DNA from: Erythrophleum ivorense | Taxonomy: Eukaryota > Streptophyta > Magnoliopsida > Fabales > Fabaceae | Reading direction: 5' to 3' | NCBI GenBank assembly: GCA_026724425.1 | Contig: JAIUCV010000083.1 | Location: 806,001-870,000 of the forward strand | DNA length: 64,000 nt | Shown: positions 43,493-53,915 of the stretch, in pieces | Numbering within the stretch: the first letter of the stretch is position 1 | How the letters are laid out: every line of letters begins with the position of its first letter | Made by a program: the position numbers and the translations under genes | The notes under the pieces: model-generated | Told to the model about the DNA's origin: nothing | Database searches by the model: none | What the model saw: the letters and a program-made list of their open reading frames with translations, nothing else

Positions 43493-43499
43493 ACTTATA
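43493..43499 (-). promoter_or_regulatory. TATA box of the C 5' LTR
   Basis: TATAAGT in sense, 50 bp downstream of the repeat array and about 33 bp upstream of the 72-bp block missing from the 3' LTR. This would be the promoter for the genomic RNA. Confidence 0.65.
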
Positions 43500-43548
43500 C
43501 TTAGGTCACAGAAAGGTAAAGTTGTCACGCGCGTGCGGACTCGACCAC

Positions 43549-43726
43549 CAACTCGACGTGCATGTCTGGCTCACGTCGAGTTCGCCTAAAGGTTGCACCT
43601 TTGGCTCCGACTCGATGTGCCAACTCGACGTGCATGTCTGGCTCACGTCGAGTTCGCCTAAAGGTTGCACCTTCGGCTCCGACTCGATGTGCCAACTCGA
43701 CGTGCATGTCTGGACTACGTCGAGTT
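43549..43726. repeat. 72-bp tandem repeat array in the C 5' LTR
   Basis: About 2.5 units, as in the 3' LTR. One unit has CCTTCGGC for CCTTTGGC, and the partial unit keeps AACTCGACGTG, restoring the inverted repeat that is mutated (AACTCGATGTG) in the 3' LTR. Confidence 0.9.
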
Positions 43727-43996
43727 GACTGTTCCTTGTTCTCCAAGCCGTCGTTTCCAGACTCCTCTTCATCACTGCTTGATCAGGCAATCATCCTCCA
43801 TCTTCAAGGCATCCTCCAAAGCTCCAAATGTACCTGATAACAAACACAAATGCGACGAAACGTGCAATGCTTATGCGAACGCTACGAAGTGCGGAAAGTG
43901 AATTCAAATGGAAGTGAAACGTGATGATGTGGTGTTATATGAATGCATAAGTGATGAATAAATGATGCTAAAACAAGGCTAAATATGTGTACATCA

Positions 43997-44001
43997 GAAA
44001 G
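43997..44001. repeat. Target-site duplication of C, right (GAAAG)
   Basis: Matches 30574-30578. Confidence 0.9.
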
Positions 44002-44995
44002 GTTAGCCCACTACCGTGGTGAGAACCCCTAAGCTAGCGTCGGTCCAAGGATCTAACTCCCGTTAGCTGGACGACGCAAGCCAGCCTTAAACGCCAACTC
44101 CCTTAGTCCGATGAGCTCTCCAAACAACCACTCCCGTGTGAAGGACAAGCTCATCTCTTTGCTGGTCGATCCAATCTCTCTATACACTTTCGGTGGAAGA
44201 GAGATCTTGGATCTAGATCTAAGTGATCAAAGAAGGTCTAGCCTTAAGCAAACCCAGCAAAGAAGGACCTTATGGAAAGATTAAAACCCTCTAGACACTA
44301 AATCGAACCCCAATTTCTTCTAATCTATCTCATCCCACAAGACCCAAGAAGATTCACTCACTACCCATAATAAGAACACCAAATCCTAGAGAGGAAAGGG
44401 TCCTAATCATAGATAGAAAGAGAGAATAGCGTGAAACTAAGCAAGACAAGAAGATTACAAGATGAAATGACTAAACTTGATTAGAAATCCAAAGCAAATC
44501 GTACAAATCAAGCTTAGAGCTTAAACAAAGGTTTTTGTGTTCTTGATAAAGGAAATTACAAGATAAGATCCAAAGAAATTAGGTTTAAGGCTTTATATAG
44601 TTCAAAGGAAATAGAAGCCCTCAGTCAACTCATTTAAGTTGACCCATCTCCTTCCCAAACGAAACACTTCGAAACAGCTCAGGGAAATGGCGGGTCAATG
44701 GCCTCTGTTTTGGTCAACGCTCTGCTTTTCTCCGCCAAACAGGTTCTCAACCTGTTTCACAACCCGTTTGCCCTCCAGACTCCATGCTCTTTCATCTTCA
44801 CTCCGTTTCTCCCCCTCTTCAGCTCCAAAACACCTGATACAACTCCCAAATGCACAACTAATGCAATGCAAGTTCTAAATGCCATGTGTTTCTACAATGG
44901 AAGAGATCTATACTAAAATGCTAAAGATATGAGCTAATATGGGGATGAAACTTGATGGAATATGCTTCTAAATGATGCAAAATACAGAGACATCA
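44002..44995 (-). repeat. 5' LTR of element B, right piece (994 bp)
   Basis: In sense it begins TGATGTCTCTG at 44995 and is cut by C at 44002. It has a TATA box at 44591-44600. It is present once because the duplication stops inside C. The short ORFs at 44639-44916 have no support. Confidence 0.85.
44591..44600 (-). promoter_or_regulatory. TATA box of LTR B
   Basis: CTATATAAAG in sense, mid-LTR. C sits between it and the B gag, so it can no longer drive B directly. Confidence 0.65.
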
Positions 44996-45000
44996 GAAAA
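44996..45000. repeat. Probable target-site duplication of B (GAAAA)
   Basis: Equals 47313-47317 in the uninterrupted D LTR, so B entered the D LTR here. The second copy would be on the lost left side of B. Confidence 0.65.
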
Positions 45001-45603
45001 CCCCATGGTTCTTCATCTTTATTTGCGCCTTATGCTTGTTGCTAGAGTAGCTAACTAGTGACATGATTTAAGGTAGATATACTCTCCAAAAGCTTGTTAT
45101 ATCTCTGGATCTAGTATTTGATGAGCAATAAATCTTAAGCTATGAAAGTAGACTTAAGGATTGTTGTGAACAATCATCACTTGAACCTAAGGCATACCTC
45201 ACTCTTCAATGACCATGCGACAGCTGAGTCCATTGGTTTAAGAGGTATAGGTGGTCGGAGCCACGAAAGTGGGATGACCACATCATAGTGTTTTGAGTTT
45301 AGGAATCGGATTTGACAATCTTTTCAATTGATTTGGCATATGTTCTCACGGTTTGTCTTTGTTCAATTGATGTTGTTTATATAGCTTGCATTGTTATTTA
45401 CTCTTTCTTATAAAACAAAAACACAAAGCCCCTTGCATATTATTGATTTAGCTTAACCAAGTCTTTACAAACGTATAGTGTGCAATTCGCATTCTCTTGT
45501 GGATCGACCCCTAAGTACTACAACAACATGTTGTGCACTTGCAACCATGTTTTGCTTAGGGTTTTAATTACTTGCATACATCCCACACCCACGCATGCTA
45601 TCA
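44996..45603 (+). repeat. D LTR 1, 3' 608 bp only
   Basis: Matches 47313-47920. The first 961 bp were separated by the B insertion and are not in the window. The U5 block GGATCGACCC and TGTGCACTTGC is at 45501-45545. Confidence 0.88.
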
Positions 45604-46351
45604 TCCACATCTCCAAGGGCTTAAGAAGGATACATCTTTGACTCCGCACCTTAATGAACTTAATCTTCTCGGCTAGGGGCTTAGTTTTACAAAGGGCACA
45701 ACTCCTCATTCTCACCAAATAGTGAAAGTCTATGTGAGTTCGGTTTCCCCTCTCTCTCCCCTTCAATTTAAGAAAAAGCACCAAGGTCCAAGTAACCGGG
45801 GATTAGGTGGCAACCACCATCAATACTCGCGTCTGTGGAAGACCTTTCGATCCAAGTAACCGGGGATTAGGTGGCTACAACCATCAATACTCGCGTCTAT
45901 GGAAGATCCATCAAAAACCTCCACAAAGAGGAGAAGAGGTCGAATAAAAAAAATATTATGCTACCCTAAAAAAGGGATGAATCGACTTAAGAAGTGAGAA
46001 GAGAGAGAGGTGAAACAAGAGCCAAGACATGTGTTTTAAAAAGAGGATGGGTAAGAGTCTATAACCCCTTTGATCGATACTCCCTAGTTGAGACCACACC
46101 TTTAGAAACTAAAGGAGTCAAAGGTGGCGAATTTGGATGGCCTAAAGAGAAGCGGATTGCTTTGGGATGATTGCAAAACTCATGGTATGTACTTCCCTGT
46201 TCTTAATTCTAAACGCTGTGCTGTTTTATGTGGATCACTAAGATAAATGTCGACATGGATTTCTAAAAAGATTTAAGAGTTCTCATGTTTTCAAACCTCT
46301 TTTCCATGCTTAGTTTGCTTGGGGACAAGCAAAAGATAAGTCTGGGGGAGT
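45604..46351 (+). other. D internal segment 1 (748 bp)
   Basis: 3' internal sequence with a 64-bp tandem pair (45787-45850, 45851-45914; core AAGTAACCGGGGATTAGGTGG), a stem-loop (46314-46333) and a PPT ending AAGTCTGGGGGAGT at 46351. No coding frame supported. Confidence 0.82.
46314..46333 (+). other. Pre-PPT stem-loop, D segment 1
   Basis: TTTGCTTG-GGGA-CAAGCAAA: 8-bp stem with a GNRA-type loop, 18 nt from the LTR. Confidence 0.75.
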
Positions 46352-47920
46352 TGACATATCCATATTTTACATGTTCTTACCCTAGTTTTTCTTATATTTT
46401 CTTACTTAATAATAATGATTTTGCATCCAAGAGGTAGTTTTCTTGTATATTGTGGTTTTGGGAAGCAAACAGGTCAAAATGGCAAAAATAAGGCAAAAGA
46501 GCTTCAAACAATGATCCATGCAAGTTCCCAAGTCAAGAGCTTCAACAAAACTCAAGTTAGCCGGTTTCCGCATTCGGACATAATCAAAGCATCCGAAAGA
46601 TGACCGCGGAAAAGGATCTTTCCAACGTCCAAATCATGAGATCTTTATATGGAAAGATAGATAAATGCGTCATGCGTCGTGGCGAAGTTGAAGTGGGCTA
46701 TTTGGAGCAGAAATGCGGCCTAGGAGATTTTTCTCCCAAGACATGTCCGTCTGGCGAGTAAGTGAAGCCCATGGAGCTTGGATGAGCCAAATGGACCGGG
46801 ATCACTGCGGGCCAAACCTGGACTTCATCAAGACTCAAGCCCACGCCACACCACGCGATCAGAAGGCAGCATCCGCGCCTCACTCAATACTTGGTGAGCA
46901 AGTTCAAGCGAGGAGAAGAAATGGAAAGTTTCCTCTTCTCTTTTGCGCATTAACTCAGCCGACCTAGTCTCCCCTCACCTATATATACTTGCTTTTAGCC
47001 TCTTGTATCGATATCACAATATCATAGAACACAACTCTCTTCTTCTTTCAGTCAATAAACCGGAGCCACTTAGGTGGTCTCCTTGCTCTTTCTTTTCTTT
47101 TGCATCTTGTACATACTCGCATGTTTTAGATTAAGTCTAGGGTTTTAGAGGTTTCTCTCTATGGAGGAGCCGTGGTTTGACCTCTGTCACTCCGCCTCCT
47201 ACCATTAGAACCATGAGACTCTCTCTACTCCTTTAAGACTCATCGTTGAATTATGGATCTTTCCAAGAGGATATGATATAATTGCCTTCAATAATCGGTT
47301 GTTGAATAAAGGGAAAACCCCATGGTTCTTCATCTTTATTTGCGCCTCATGCTTGTTGCTAGAGTAGCTAACTAGTGACATGATTTAAGGTTGATATACT
47401 CTCCAAAAGCTTGTTATATCTCCGGATCTAGTATTTGATGAGCAATAAATCTTAAGCTATGAAAGTAGACTTAAGGATTGTTGTGAACAATCATCACTTG
47501 AACCTAAGGCATACCTCACTCTTCAATGACCATGCGACAGCTGAGTCCATTGGTTTAATAGGTATAGGTGGTCGGAGCCACGAAAGTGGGATGACCACAT
47601 CATAGTGTTTTGAGTTTAGGAATCGGATTTGACAATCTTTTCAATTGATTTGGCATATGTTCTCACGGTTTGTCTTTGTTCGATTGATGTTGTTTATATA
47701 GCTTGCATTGTTATTTACTCTTTCTTATAAAACAAAAACACAAAACCCCTTGCATATTATTGATTTAGCTTAACCAAATCTTTACAAACGTGTAGTGTGC
47801 AATTCGCATTCTCTTGTGGATCGACCCCTAAGTACTACAACAACATGTTGTGCACTTGCAACCATGTTTTGCTTAGGGTTTTTATTACTTGCATACATCC
47901 CACACCCACGCATGCTATCA
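46352..47920 (+). repeat. D LTR 2, complete (1,569 bp)
   Basis: TGACATATCC to CATGCTATCA. TATA-like CTATATATAC at 46979-46988, preceded by GGAAAGTTTCC near 46923-46933 as in the A and E LTRs. Short ORFs inside are not supported. Confidence 0.9.
46979..46988 (+). promoter_or_regulatory. TATA box of D LTR 2
   Basis: CTATATATAC about 45 bp after the GGAAAGTTTCC near-palindrome; the equivalent in LTR 3 is at 49296-49305. Confidence 0.65.
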
Positions 47921-48668
47921 TCCACATCTCCAAGGGCTTAAGAAGGATACATCTTTGACTCCGCACCTTAATGAACTTAACCTTCTCGGCTAGGGGCTTA
48001 GTTTTACAAAGGGCACAACTCCTCATTCTCACCAAATAGTGAAAGTCTATGTGAGTTCGGTTTCCCCTCTCTCTCCCCTTCAATTTAAGAAAAAGCACCA
48101 AGGTCCAAGTAACCGGGGATTAGGTGGCAACCACCATCAATACTCGCGTCTGTGGAAGACCTTTCGATCCAAGTAACCGGGGATTAGGTGGCTACAACCA
48201 TCAATACTCGCGTCTATGGAAGATCCATCAAAAACCTCCACAAAGAGGAGAAGAGGTCGAATAAAAAAAATACTATGCTACCCTAAAAAAGGGATGAATC
48301 GACTTAAGAAGTGAGAAGAGAGAGAGGTGAAACAAGAGCAAAGACATGTGTTTTAAAAAAAGGATGGGTAAGAGTCTATAACCCCTTTGATCGATACTCC
48401 CTAGTTGAGACCACACCTTTAGAAACTAAAGGAGTCAAAGGTGGCGAATTTGGATGGCCTAAAGAGAAGTGGATTGCTTTGGGATGATTGCAAAACTCAT
48501 GGTATCTACTTCCCTGTTCTTAATTCTAAACGCTGTGCTGTTTTATGTGGATCACTAAGATAAATGTCGACATGGATTTCTAAAAAGATTTAAGAGTTCT
48601 CATGTTTTCAAACCTCTTTTCCATGCTTAGTTTGCTTGGGGACAAGCAAAAGATAAGTCTGGGGGAGT
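47921..48668 (+). other. D internal segment 2 (748 bp)
   Basis: Repeat of 45604-46351 with a few substitutions. Stem-loop at 48631-48650 and PPT to 48668. Confidence 0.82.
48631..48650 (+). other. Pre-PPT stem-loop, D segment 2
   Basis: Same 8-bp stem and GGGA loop as at 46314. Confidence 0.75.
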
Positions 48669-50237
48669 TGACATATCCATATTTTACATGTTCTTACCCT
48701 AGTTTTTCTTATATTTTCTTACTTAATAATAATGATTTTGCATCCAAGAGGTAGTTTTCTTGTATATTGTGGTTTTGGGAAGCAAACAGGTCAAAATAGC
48801 AAAAATAAGGCAAAAGAGCTTCAAACAATGATCCATGCAAGTTCCCAAGTCAAGAGCTTCAACAAAACTCAAGTTAGCCGGTTTCCGCATTCGGACATAA
48901 TCAAAGCATCCGAAAGATGACCGCGGAAAAGGATCTTTCCGACGTCCAAATCATGAGATCTTTATATGGAAAGATAGATAAATGCGTCATGCGTCGTGGC
49001 GAAGTTGAAGTGGGCTATTTGGAGCAGAAATGCGGCTTAGGAGCTTTTTCTCCCAAGACATGTCCGTCTGGCGAGTAAGTGAAGCCCATGGAGCTTGGAT
49101 GAGCCAAATGGACCGGGATCACTGCGGGCCAAACCTGGACTTCATCAAGACTCAAGCCCACGCCACACCACGCGATCAGAAGGCAGCATCCGCGCCTCAC
49201 TCAAGACTTGGTGAGCAAGTTCAAGCGAGGAGAAGAAATGGAAAGTTTCCTCTTCTCTTTTGCGCATTAACTCAGCCGACCTAGTCTCCCCTCACCTATA
49301 TATACTTGCTTTTAGCCTCTTGTATCGATATCACAATATCATAGAACACAACTCTCTTCTTCTTTCAGTCAATAAACCGGAGCCACTTAGGTGGTCTCCT
49401 TGCTCTTTCTTTTCTTTTGCATCTTGTACATACTCGCATGTTTTAGATTAAGTCTAGGGTTTTAGAGGTTTCTCTCTATGGAGGAGCCGCGGTTTGACCT
49501 CTGTCACTCCGCCTCCTACCATTAGAACCATGAGACTCTCTCTACTCCTTTAAGACTCATCGTTGAATTATGGATCTTTCCAAGAGGATATGATATAATT
49601 GCCTTCAATAATCGGTTGTTGAATAAAGGGAAAACCCCATGGTTCTTCATCTTTATTTGCGCCTCATGCTTGTTGCTAGAGTAGCTAACTAGTGACATGA
49701 TTTAAGGTTGATATACTCTCCAAAAGCTTGTTATATCTCCGGATCTAGTATTTGATGAGCAATAAATCTTAAGCTATGAAAGTAGACTTAAGGATTGTTG
49801 TGAACAATCATCACTTGAACCTAAGGCATACCTCACTCTTCAATGACCATGCGACAGCTGAGTCCATTGGTTTAATAGGTATAGGTGGTCGGAGCCACGA
49901 AAGTGGGATGACCACATCATAGTGTTTTGAGTTTAGGAATCGGATTTGACAATCTTTTCAATTGATTTGGCATATGTTCTCACGGTTTGTCTTTGTTCAA
50001 TTGATGTTGTTTATATAGCTTGCATTGTTATTTACTCTTTCTTATAAAACAAAAACACAAAACCCCTTGCATATTATTGATTTAGCTTAACCAAATCTTT
50101 ACAAACGTGTAGTGTGCAATTCGCATTCTCTTGTGGATCGACCCCTAAGTACTACAACAACATGTTGTGCACTTGCAACCATGTTTTGCTTAGGGTTTTT
50201 ATTACTTGCATACATCCCACACCCACGCATGCTATCA
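48669..50237 (+). repeat. D LTR 3, complete (1,569 bp)
   Basis: Same ends as LTR 2 and nearly identical, differing by scattered substitutions (for example GCGGCTTAGGAGC versus GCGGCCTAGGAGA around 49032). Confidence 0.9.
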
Positions 50238-50985
50238 TCCACATCTCCAAGGGCTTAAGAAGGATACATATTTGACTCCGCACCTTAATGAACTTAACCT
50301 TCTCGGCTAGGGGCTTAGTTTTACAAAGGGCACAACTCCTCATTCTCACCAAATAGTGAAAGTCTATGTGAGTTCGGTTTCCCCTCTCTCTCCCCTTCAA
50401 TTTAAGAAAAAGCACCAAGGTCCAAGTAACCGGGGATTAGGTGGCAACCACCATCAATACTCGCGTCTGTGGAAGACCTTTCGATCCAAGTAACCGGGGA
50501 TTAGGTGGCTACAACCATCAATACTCGCGTCTATGGAAGATCCATCAAAAACCTCCACAAAGAGGAGAAGAGGTCGAATAAAAAAAATACTACGCTACCC
50601 TAAAAAAGGGATGAATCGACTTAAGAAGTGAGAAGAGAGAGAGGTGAAACAAGAGCGAAGACATGTGTTTTAAAAAGAGGATGGGTAAGAGTCTATAACC
50701 CCTTTGATCGATACTCCCTAGTTGAGACCACACCTTTAGAAACTAAAGGAGTCAAAGGTGGCAAATTTGGATGGCCTAAAGAGAAGTGGATTGCTTTGGG
50801 ATGATTGCAAAACTCATGGTATGCACTTCCCTGTTCTTAATTCTAAACGCCGTGCTGTTTTATGTGGATCACTAAGATAAATGTCGACATGGATTTCCAA
50901 AAAGATTTAAGAGTTCTCATGTTTTCAAACCTCTTTTCCATGCTTAGTTTGCTTGGGGACAAGCAAAAGATAAGTCTGGGGGAGT
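50238..50985 (+). other. D internal segment 3 (748 bp)
   Basis: Third copy of the internal segment; stem-loop at 50948-50967, PPT to 50985. It is followed by LTR E and not by another D LTR. Confidence 0.82.
50948..50967 (+). other. Pre-PPT stem-loop, D segment 3
   Basis: Same 8-bp stem and GGGA loop, 18 nt from LTR E. Confidence 0.75.
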
Positions 50986-51547
50986 TGATATATCCATATT
51001 TTACATGATTTTACTTAGTATTTATTTATGTTTTCAAGTGTTTTCAACAAGGTTTTATGCCTTTAGAGGTAGTTTTCTTGTATTTGTTGGTTTTGGAGTC
51101 TTAACGGGTTAAATTATCAAAAAGGATTCAAAAAGGAGAAAAAGAGTCTTAAACCATGATCCATGCAAGTTTCCAAGTCAAGAGCATCAATATAACTCCA
51201 TTTGTCCGATTCTCGCATTTGGACAGAACCGGAGCATCCGAAAGATAACCGCGGAAAGGGGTCTTCCCAACGTCCAAAAATCATGATATTGGTCTTTCTG
51301 GATAGATATTTGAGTCATGCATCACGGAGAAGTGGATTCAAGCCATTTGGATCAACCATCACGGAGATACTCGTTTTCTCCCAAGACATGTCCGCCAGAC
51401 GAGTAAACGAAGCCCATGGAGACTTGGTGCCACAAACGGCCCGGGATTCCGCGGCATGGACCCTGTCTCGACTTAACACAAGCACAGCTTGCTTTTGGTT
51501 GTTTACTTGTCCTAAACCCGTTCCAATCACGTCGCAAATCATCAAGG

Positions 51548-51559
51548 CCGGTTAACCGG
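51548..51559. promoter_or_regulatory. 12-bp palindrome CCGGTTAACCGG in LTR E
   Basis: Overlaps GGAAAGTTTCC and lies 43 bp before the TATA box, as in LTR A. Confidence 0.6.
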
Positions 51560-51602
51560 AAAGTTTCCTTTTTCGACACTTCATAAACCTAGCGACTTCT
51601 AC

Positions 51603-51612
51603 CCTATAAATA
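51603..51612 (+). promoter_or_regulatory. TATA box of LTR E
   Basis: CCTATAAATA, identical to LTR A. Confidence 0.8.
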
Positions 51613-52978
51613 CAAGCTTTTAGCCTCAACCTAGAGGAGAGCTAGGTTTGGCCGTCAAGAAGAATCAGAGAGAGAGAGAGAGCTGCGCAGTCCAGTGAGG
51701 AGAAAGGAGGCGCCGCTCAAGATCTTGTCTCACATAAAACCTTGTTCTTTCATCTTCTTCTCTTTGTCACTTTTATACTTTAATCCGAGAGCTTCAAGGG
51801 AGGATTCGACTTTGTTCTTCAATAGAGAAGCTTTTCTATTCCCTTTATCTCTTACTTACGCTTATGATTATGCCCTCAATCTTTCTTTGCTTGTTTGTTT
51901 GCGTCATGGCCGAGTAGATCTCTCGGTTAGGCCGAGGGAGATCGATAGGGCTCATGACATGATTTGCTCATATGATTGCATAAAACGGGATTTCATCAAT
52001 TGGACCTTCATCTTTGCTTGTTCATAATGCTTGTTGTTAGGAAAGCGCGCCTAAACAACTTGAACCTAGGTTGATACACTCTCCAAAAGCTTGTTGTATT
52101 GCCGAAACTAGTATTTGATGAGCTATGTGTTTTAGGCTTCCAAAAGTCGACCTAAGGAACTTAGTGAACAATCACAACTTGAACATTGATTAATGCATGC
52201 TTATGACTTGTAATAACCATCGAAAGTTGAGTCTATTAGGTTGATTAAGCATAGTAGCCGGAGCCACGAAAGTGGAAAGGCTATACCTTAGTGTTGTGAG
52301 TTCAAGGCGGTTTATAAATTATCCCATGCAATCTCTTGTCATTTCATTGAATGTTTCCATTGATTATCCCTTGCCTAACATCTTTCCCATCTTGATTACA
52401 ACCTCATTTACTTATTTGCATTGTTTTCTTTTGATTTTAAGATCACCCCACACTCATATTTTCTGTCCTAGCTACTTATCGATCAACATAGACTTGAAAC
52501 GAGATCACTCTTCTTTGTGTTCGACCCCGACTTACAACGGCTGTGCACTTCCAGCTCTACCAAGTTGGGTTATAAATTGTATTAGTTTGAAGCATAAAAC
52601 CCAACGCATCAATATAGCAAGCTTTTGGAGAGTATATTAAACGTAGGATCTGATGCTAGTTGATCAGAAAAGCATGCAGCCATGAGATTAAACAAAGGTG
52701 AAGATCTAAAGTGATGAACCCCTAATTTGATTTAGAACCCTAATAATTCATAAACTCTTTGATAAACCCACGACCTAAGAAGTGAATTACTCAGACATAA
52801 TCAAAGTAACAACACAGAGAGATGATGAAGAAAGCATAAATATAAGATAAAGGTTCAGCAAACTTCTCCAAATTGCATAAGGAGGAGAGATCCTCTCCTT
52901 GAATTCTCTAAGAACAAAACTAGATGTGTAAAACGTGATACAATATGCGGCTCTCTTCTCTAGAGAGGCTAAAAAGGT

Positions 52979-52988
52979 GTATTTATAG
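52979..52988 (-). promoter_or_regulatory. TATA box of the F 3' LTR
   Basis: CTATAAATAC in sense, about 50 bp downstream of the minisatellite. Confidence 0.75.
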
Positions 52989-53037
52989 TCCTAGGTCTTC
53001 ATTGGGTCGAGATTAGGTAAACGGGAAATATGGGCCT

Positions 53038-53330
53038 TTGTCGGCCGAGTCGGGTCGATCGAGGTGGTCGTCGGTCGAGCGGGACGGTCAAGCGGTCGAT
53101 CGGGACGGTCGTCGGTCGAGCGGGATAGTCGGGTCGGTCGAGCGGGACGGTCGAGCGGGACGTGGATGGCGTGAAGGAAGGTCAGGTCAGACGAGGGCCT
53201 TAAAGCTCTTGTCCGACCGGGCGCGGTCGAGCGGGACGTGGATGGCGTGAAGGAAGGTCGGGTCGGACGAGGGCCTTAAAGCTCCTGTCCGACAAGGCGC
53301 GGTCGACCGGGACACGGATGGCTGATGTTG
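53038..53330. repeat. GC-rich GTCGA minisatellite in the F 3' LTR
   Basis: First part: irregular GGTCGAGCGGGACGGTCG-type repeats (53041-53160). Second part: two 76-bp units with GGGACGTGGATGGCGTGAAG starting at 53157 and 53233, then a partial at 53309. An ORF through it (53038-53250) is only a by-product of the repeats. Confidence 0.85.
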
Positions 53331-53876
53331 TCCGGTTTTGACTCGGCTGGACCAGTCTTCAGTTAAAACGTTTTGTCTTCTAAACTGCTCGTCCAAATTG
53401 CATAATTCCAACTGCATTGGAACACTAACTCATCTGGCTATCTTGGTTCCGAGTTTCATTGAAATCCGTCGAGTTTAAGAGTCCGTGCTGTTGCCCGTTT
53501 TATGCACTGATGCAGTCCGATAAAGCTCCTTCGTACATATCTTCACTATAATCGTCATATCTACAATTCTACTCGGCCAAACTGAGTGATTCCAACTGCA
53601 TTACAAAACTAACTAACGTAGGCATCGCGGCGAACTGGCTGTGGTGAAATCCATTTAGTATAATATTTTTAAGGCTCCTTCAAAGTTGATGCTGTGTTGT
53701 GGAGCGGTATAAAGTCCAAATCCTGTGGTTTTGCTCCAAAATGCATCTTTCGACCTGTTTAGACTCTTAGTACTATAAATCCACAAAAACTACATTTTTA
53801 GATCAAAAAGCCTTTGAAAACCTTATAAAAATCATAGTAAAACCGTATGAAAAGCGTACAAAATAGATGTATATCA

Positions 53877-53894
53877 ACTCCCCCAGACTTAGAC
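53877..53894 (-). other. Polypurine tract of F
   Basis: Sense GTCTAAGTCTGGGGGAGT next to the 3' LTR. Confidence 0.82.
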
Positions 53895-53895
53895 T

Positions 53896-53915
53896 TTTGC
53901 TTGTCCCCAAGCAAA
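53896..53915 (-). other. Pre-PPT stem-loop of F
   Basis: In sense TTTGCTTG-GGGA-CAAGCAAA, 19 nt from the LTR. Confidence 0.75.

Larger units (their letters stand above)
30579..43996 (-). mobile_element. Element C: complete Athila-lineage LTR retrotransposon (13,418 bp)
   Basis: Both LTRs (30579-32065 and 42438-43996), TSD GAAAG, PBS, gag, protease-RT-RNase H-integrase, ORF1-like gene, PPT and conserved hairpins are present. By eye the LTRs differ at roughly 1% of sites plus a 72-bp indel. Coding lesions are few: a gag frameshift near 40890, one TAA at 39048-39050, and a frame problem in ORF1. It is the youngest fully bounded element here and is saturated with AACTCGAC/GTCGAGTT motifs. Confidence 0.93.
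42438..43996 (-). repeat. 5' LTR of element C (1,559 bp)
   Basis: Pairs with 30579-32065. Substitutions are scattered at about 1% by eye, and 43389-43460 (72 bp) is extra. The 72-bp U3 repeats start at 43549, 43621 and 43693. Confidence 0.92.
25306..44995 (-). mobile_element. Element B, copy 2, with C nested in its 5' LTR
   Basis: Sense order from the right is LTR piece 44995-44002, nested C, LTR piece 30578-30201, PBS, leader, gag and pol to 25306. The flank at 44996 is D LTR, and GAAAA there matches the uninterrupted D LTR at 47313-47317, giving the insertion site. The 3' half of B lies beyond A and is not in the window. Confidence 0.88.
44996..52611 (+). mobile_element. D/E array: LTR multimer with 748-bp internal segments
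   Basis: Order: LTR piece, internal, LTR, internal, LTR, internal, then an LTR of another type (E). The 2,317-bp period is exact across three internal segments, and each LTR/internal joint is the same (CTATCA then TCCACATC), so one rearranged unit was amplified in place. No gag, pol or PBS remains. Confidence 0.88.
50986..52611 (+). repeat. LTR E (1,626 bp), terminal LTR of the D array
   Basis: TGATATATCC to CCAACGCATCA. Its sequence is closer to LTR A than to D beyond the first about 20 bp. It has palindrome 51548-51559, TATA 51603-51612 and U5 block TTCGACCCC (52520-52528) with TGTGCACTT. It ends abruptly in the F 3' LTR at 52611/52612; ATATA there is a candidate target site. Confidence 0.85.
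52612..53876 (-). repeat. 3' LTR of F, partial (1,265 bp)
   Basis: Matches 61230-62604. The sense start TGATATACATC is at 53876; the sense end was displaced by the D/E insertion. It contains a GC-rich minisatellite (53038-53330) and a TATA box. Confidence 0.88.

Noticed and set aside
44639..44916. Overlapping ORFs of 72-79 codons in LTR B
   Set aside because: They are short, unconserved, and antisense to the LTR transcript.
45518..45784. 88-codon ORF repeated three times (also 47835-48101 and 50152-50418)
   Set aside because: It crosses the LTR/internal joint of the D unit and is copied only because the unit is; no domain is seen.
51202..51555. 117-codon ORF in LTR E
   Set aside because: It lies in U3 upstream of the TATA box and the matching A LTR frame is not conserved.
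53038..53250. Arg/Ser/Gly-rich ORF in LTR F (also 61705-61899)
   Set aside because: Product of the GC-rich minisatellite.
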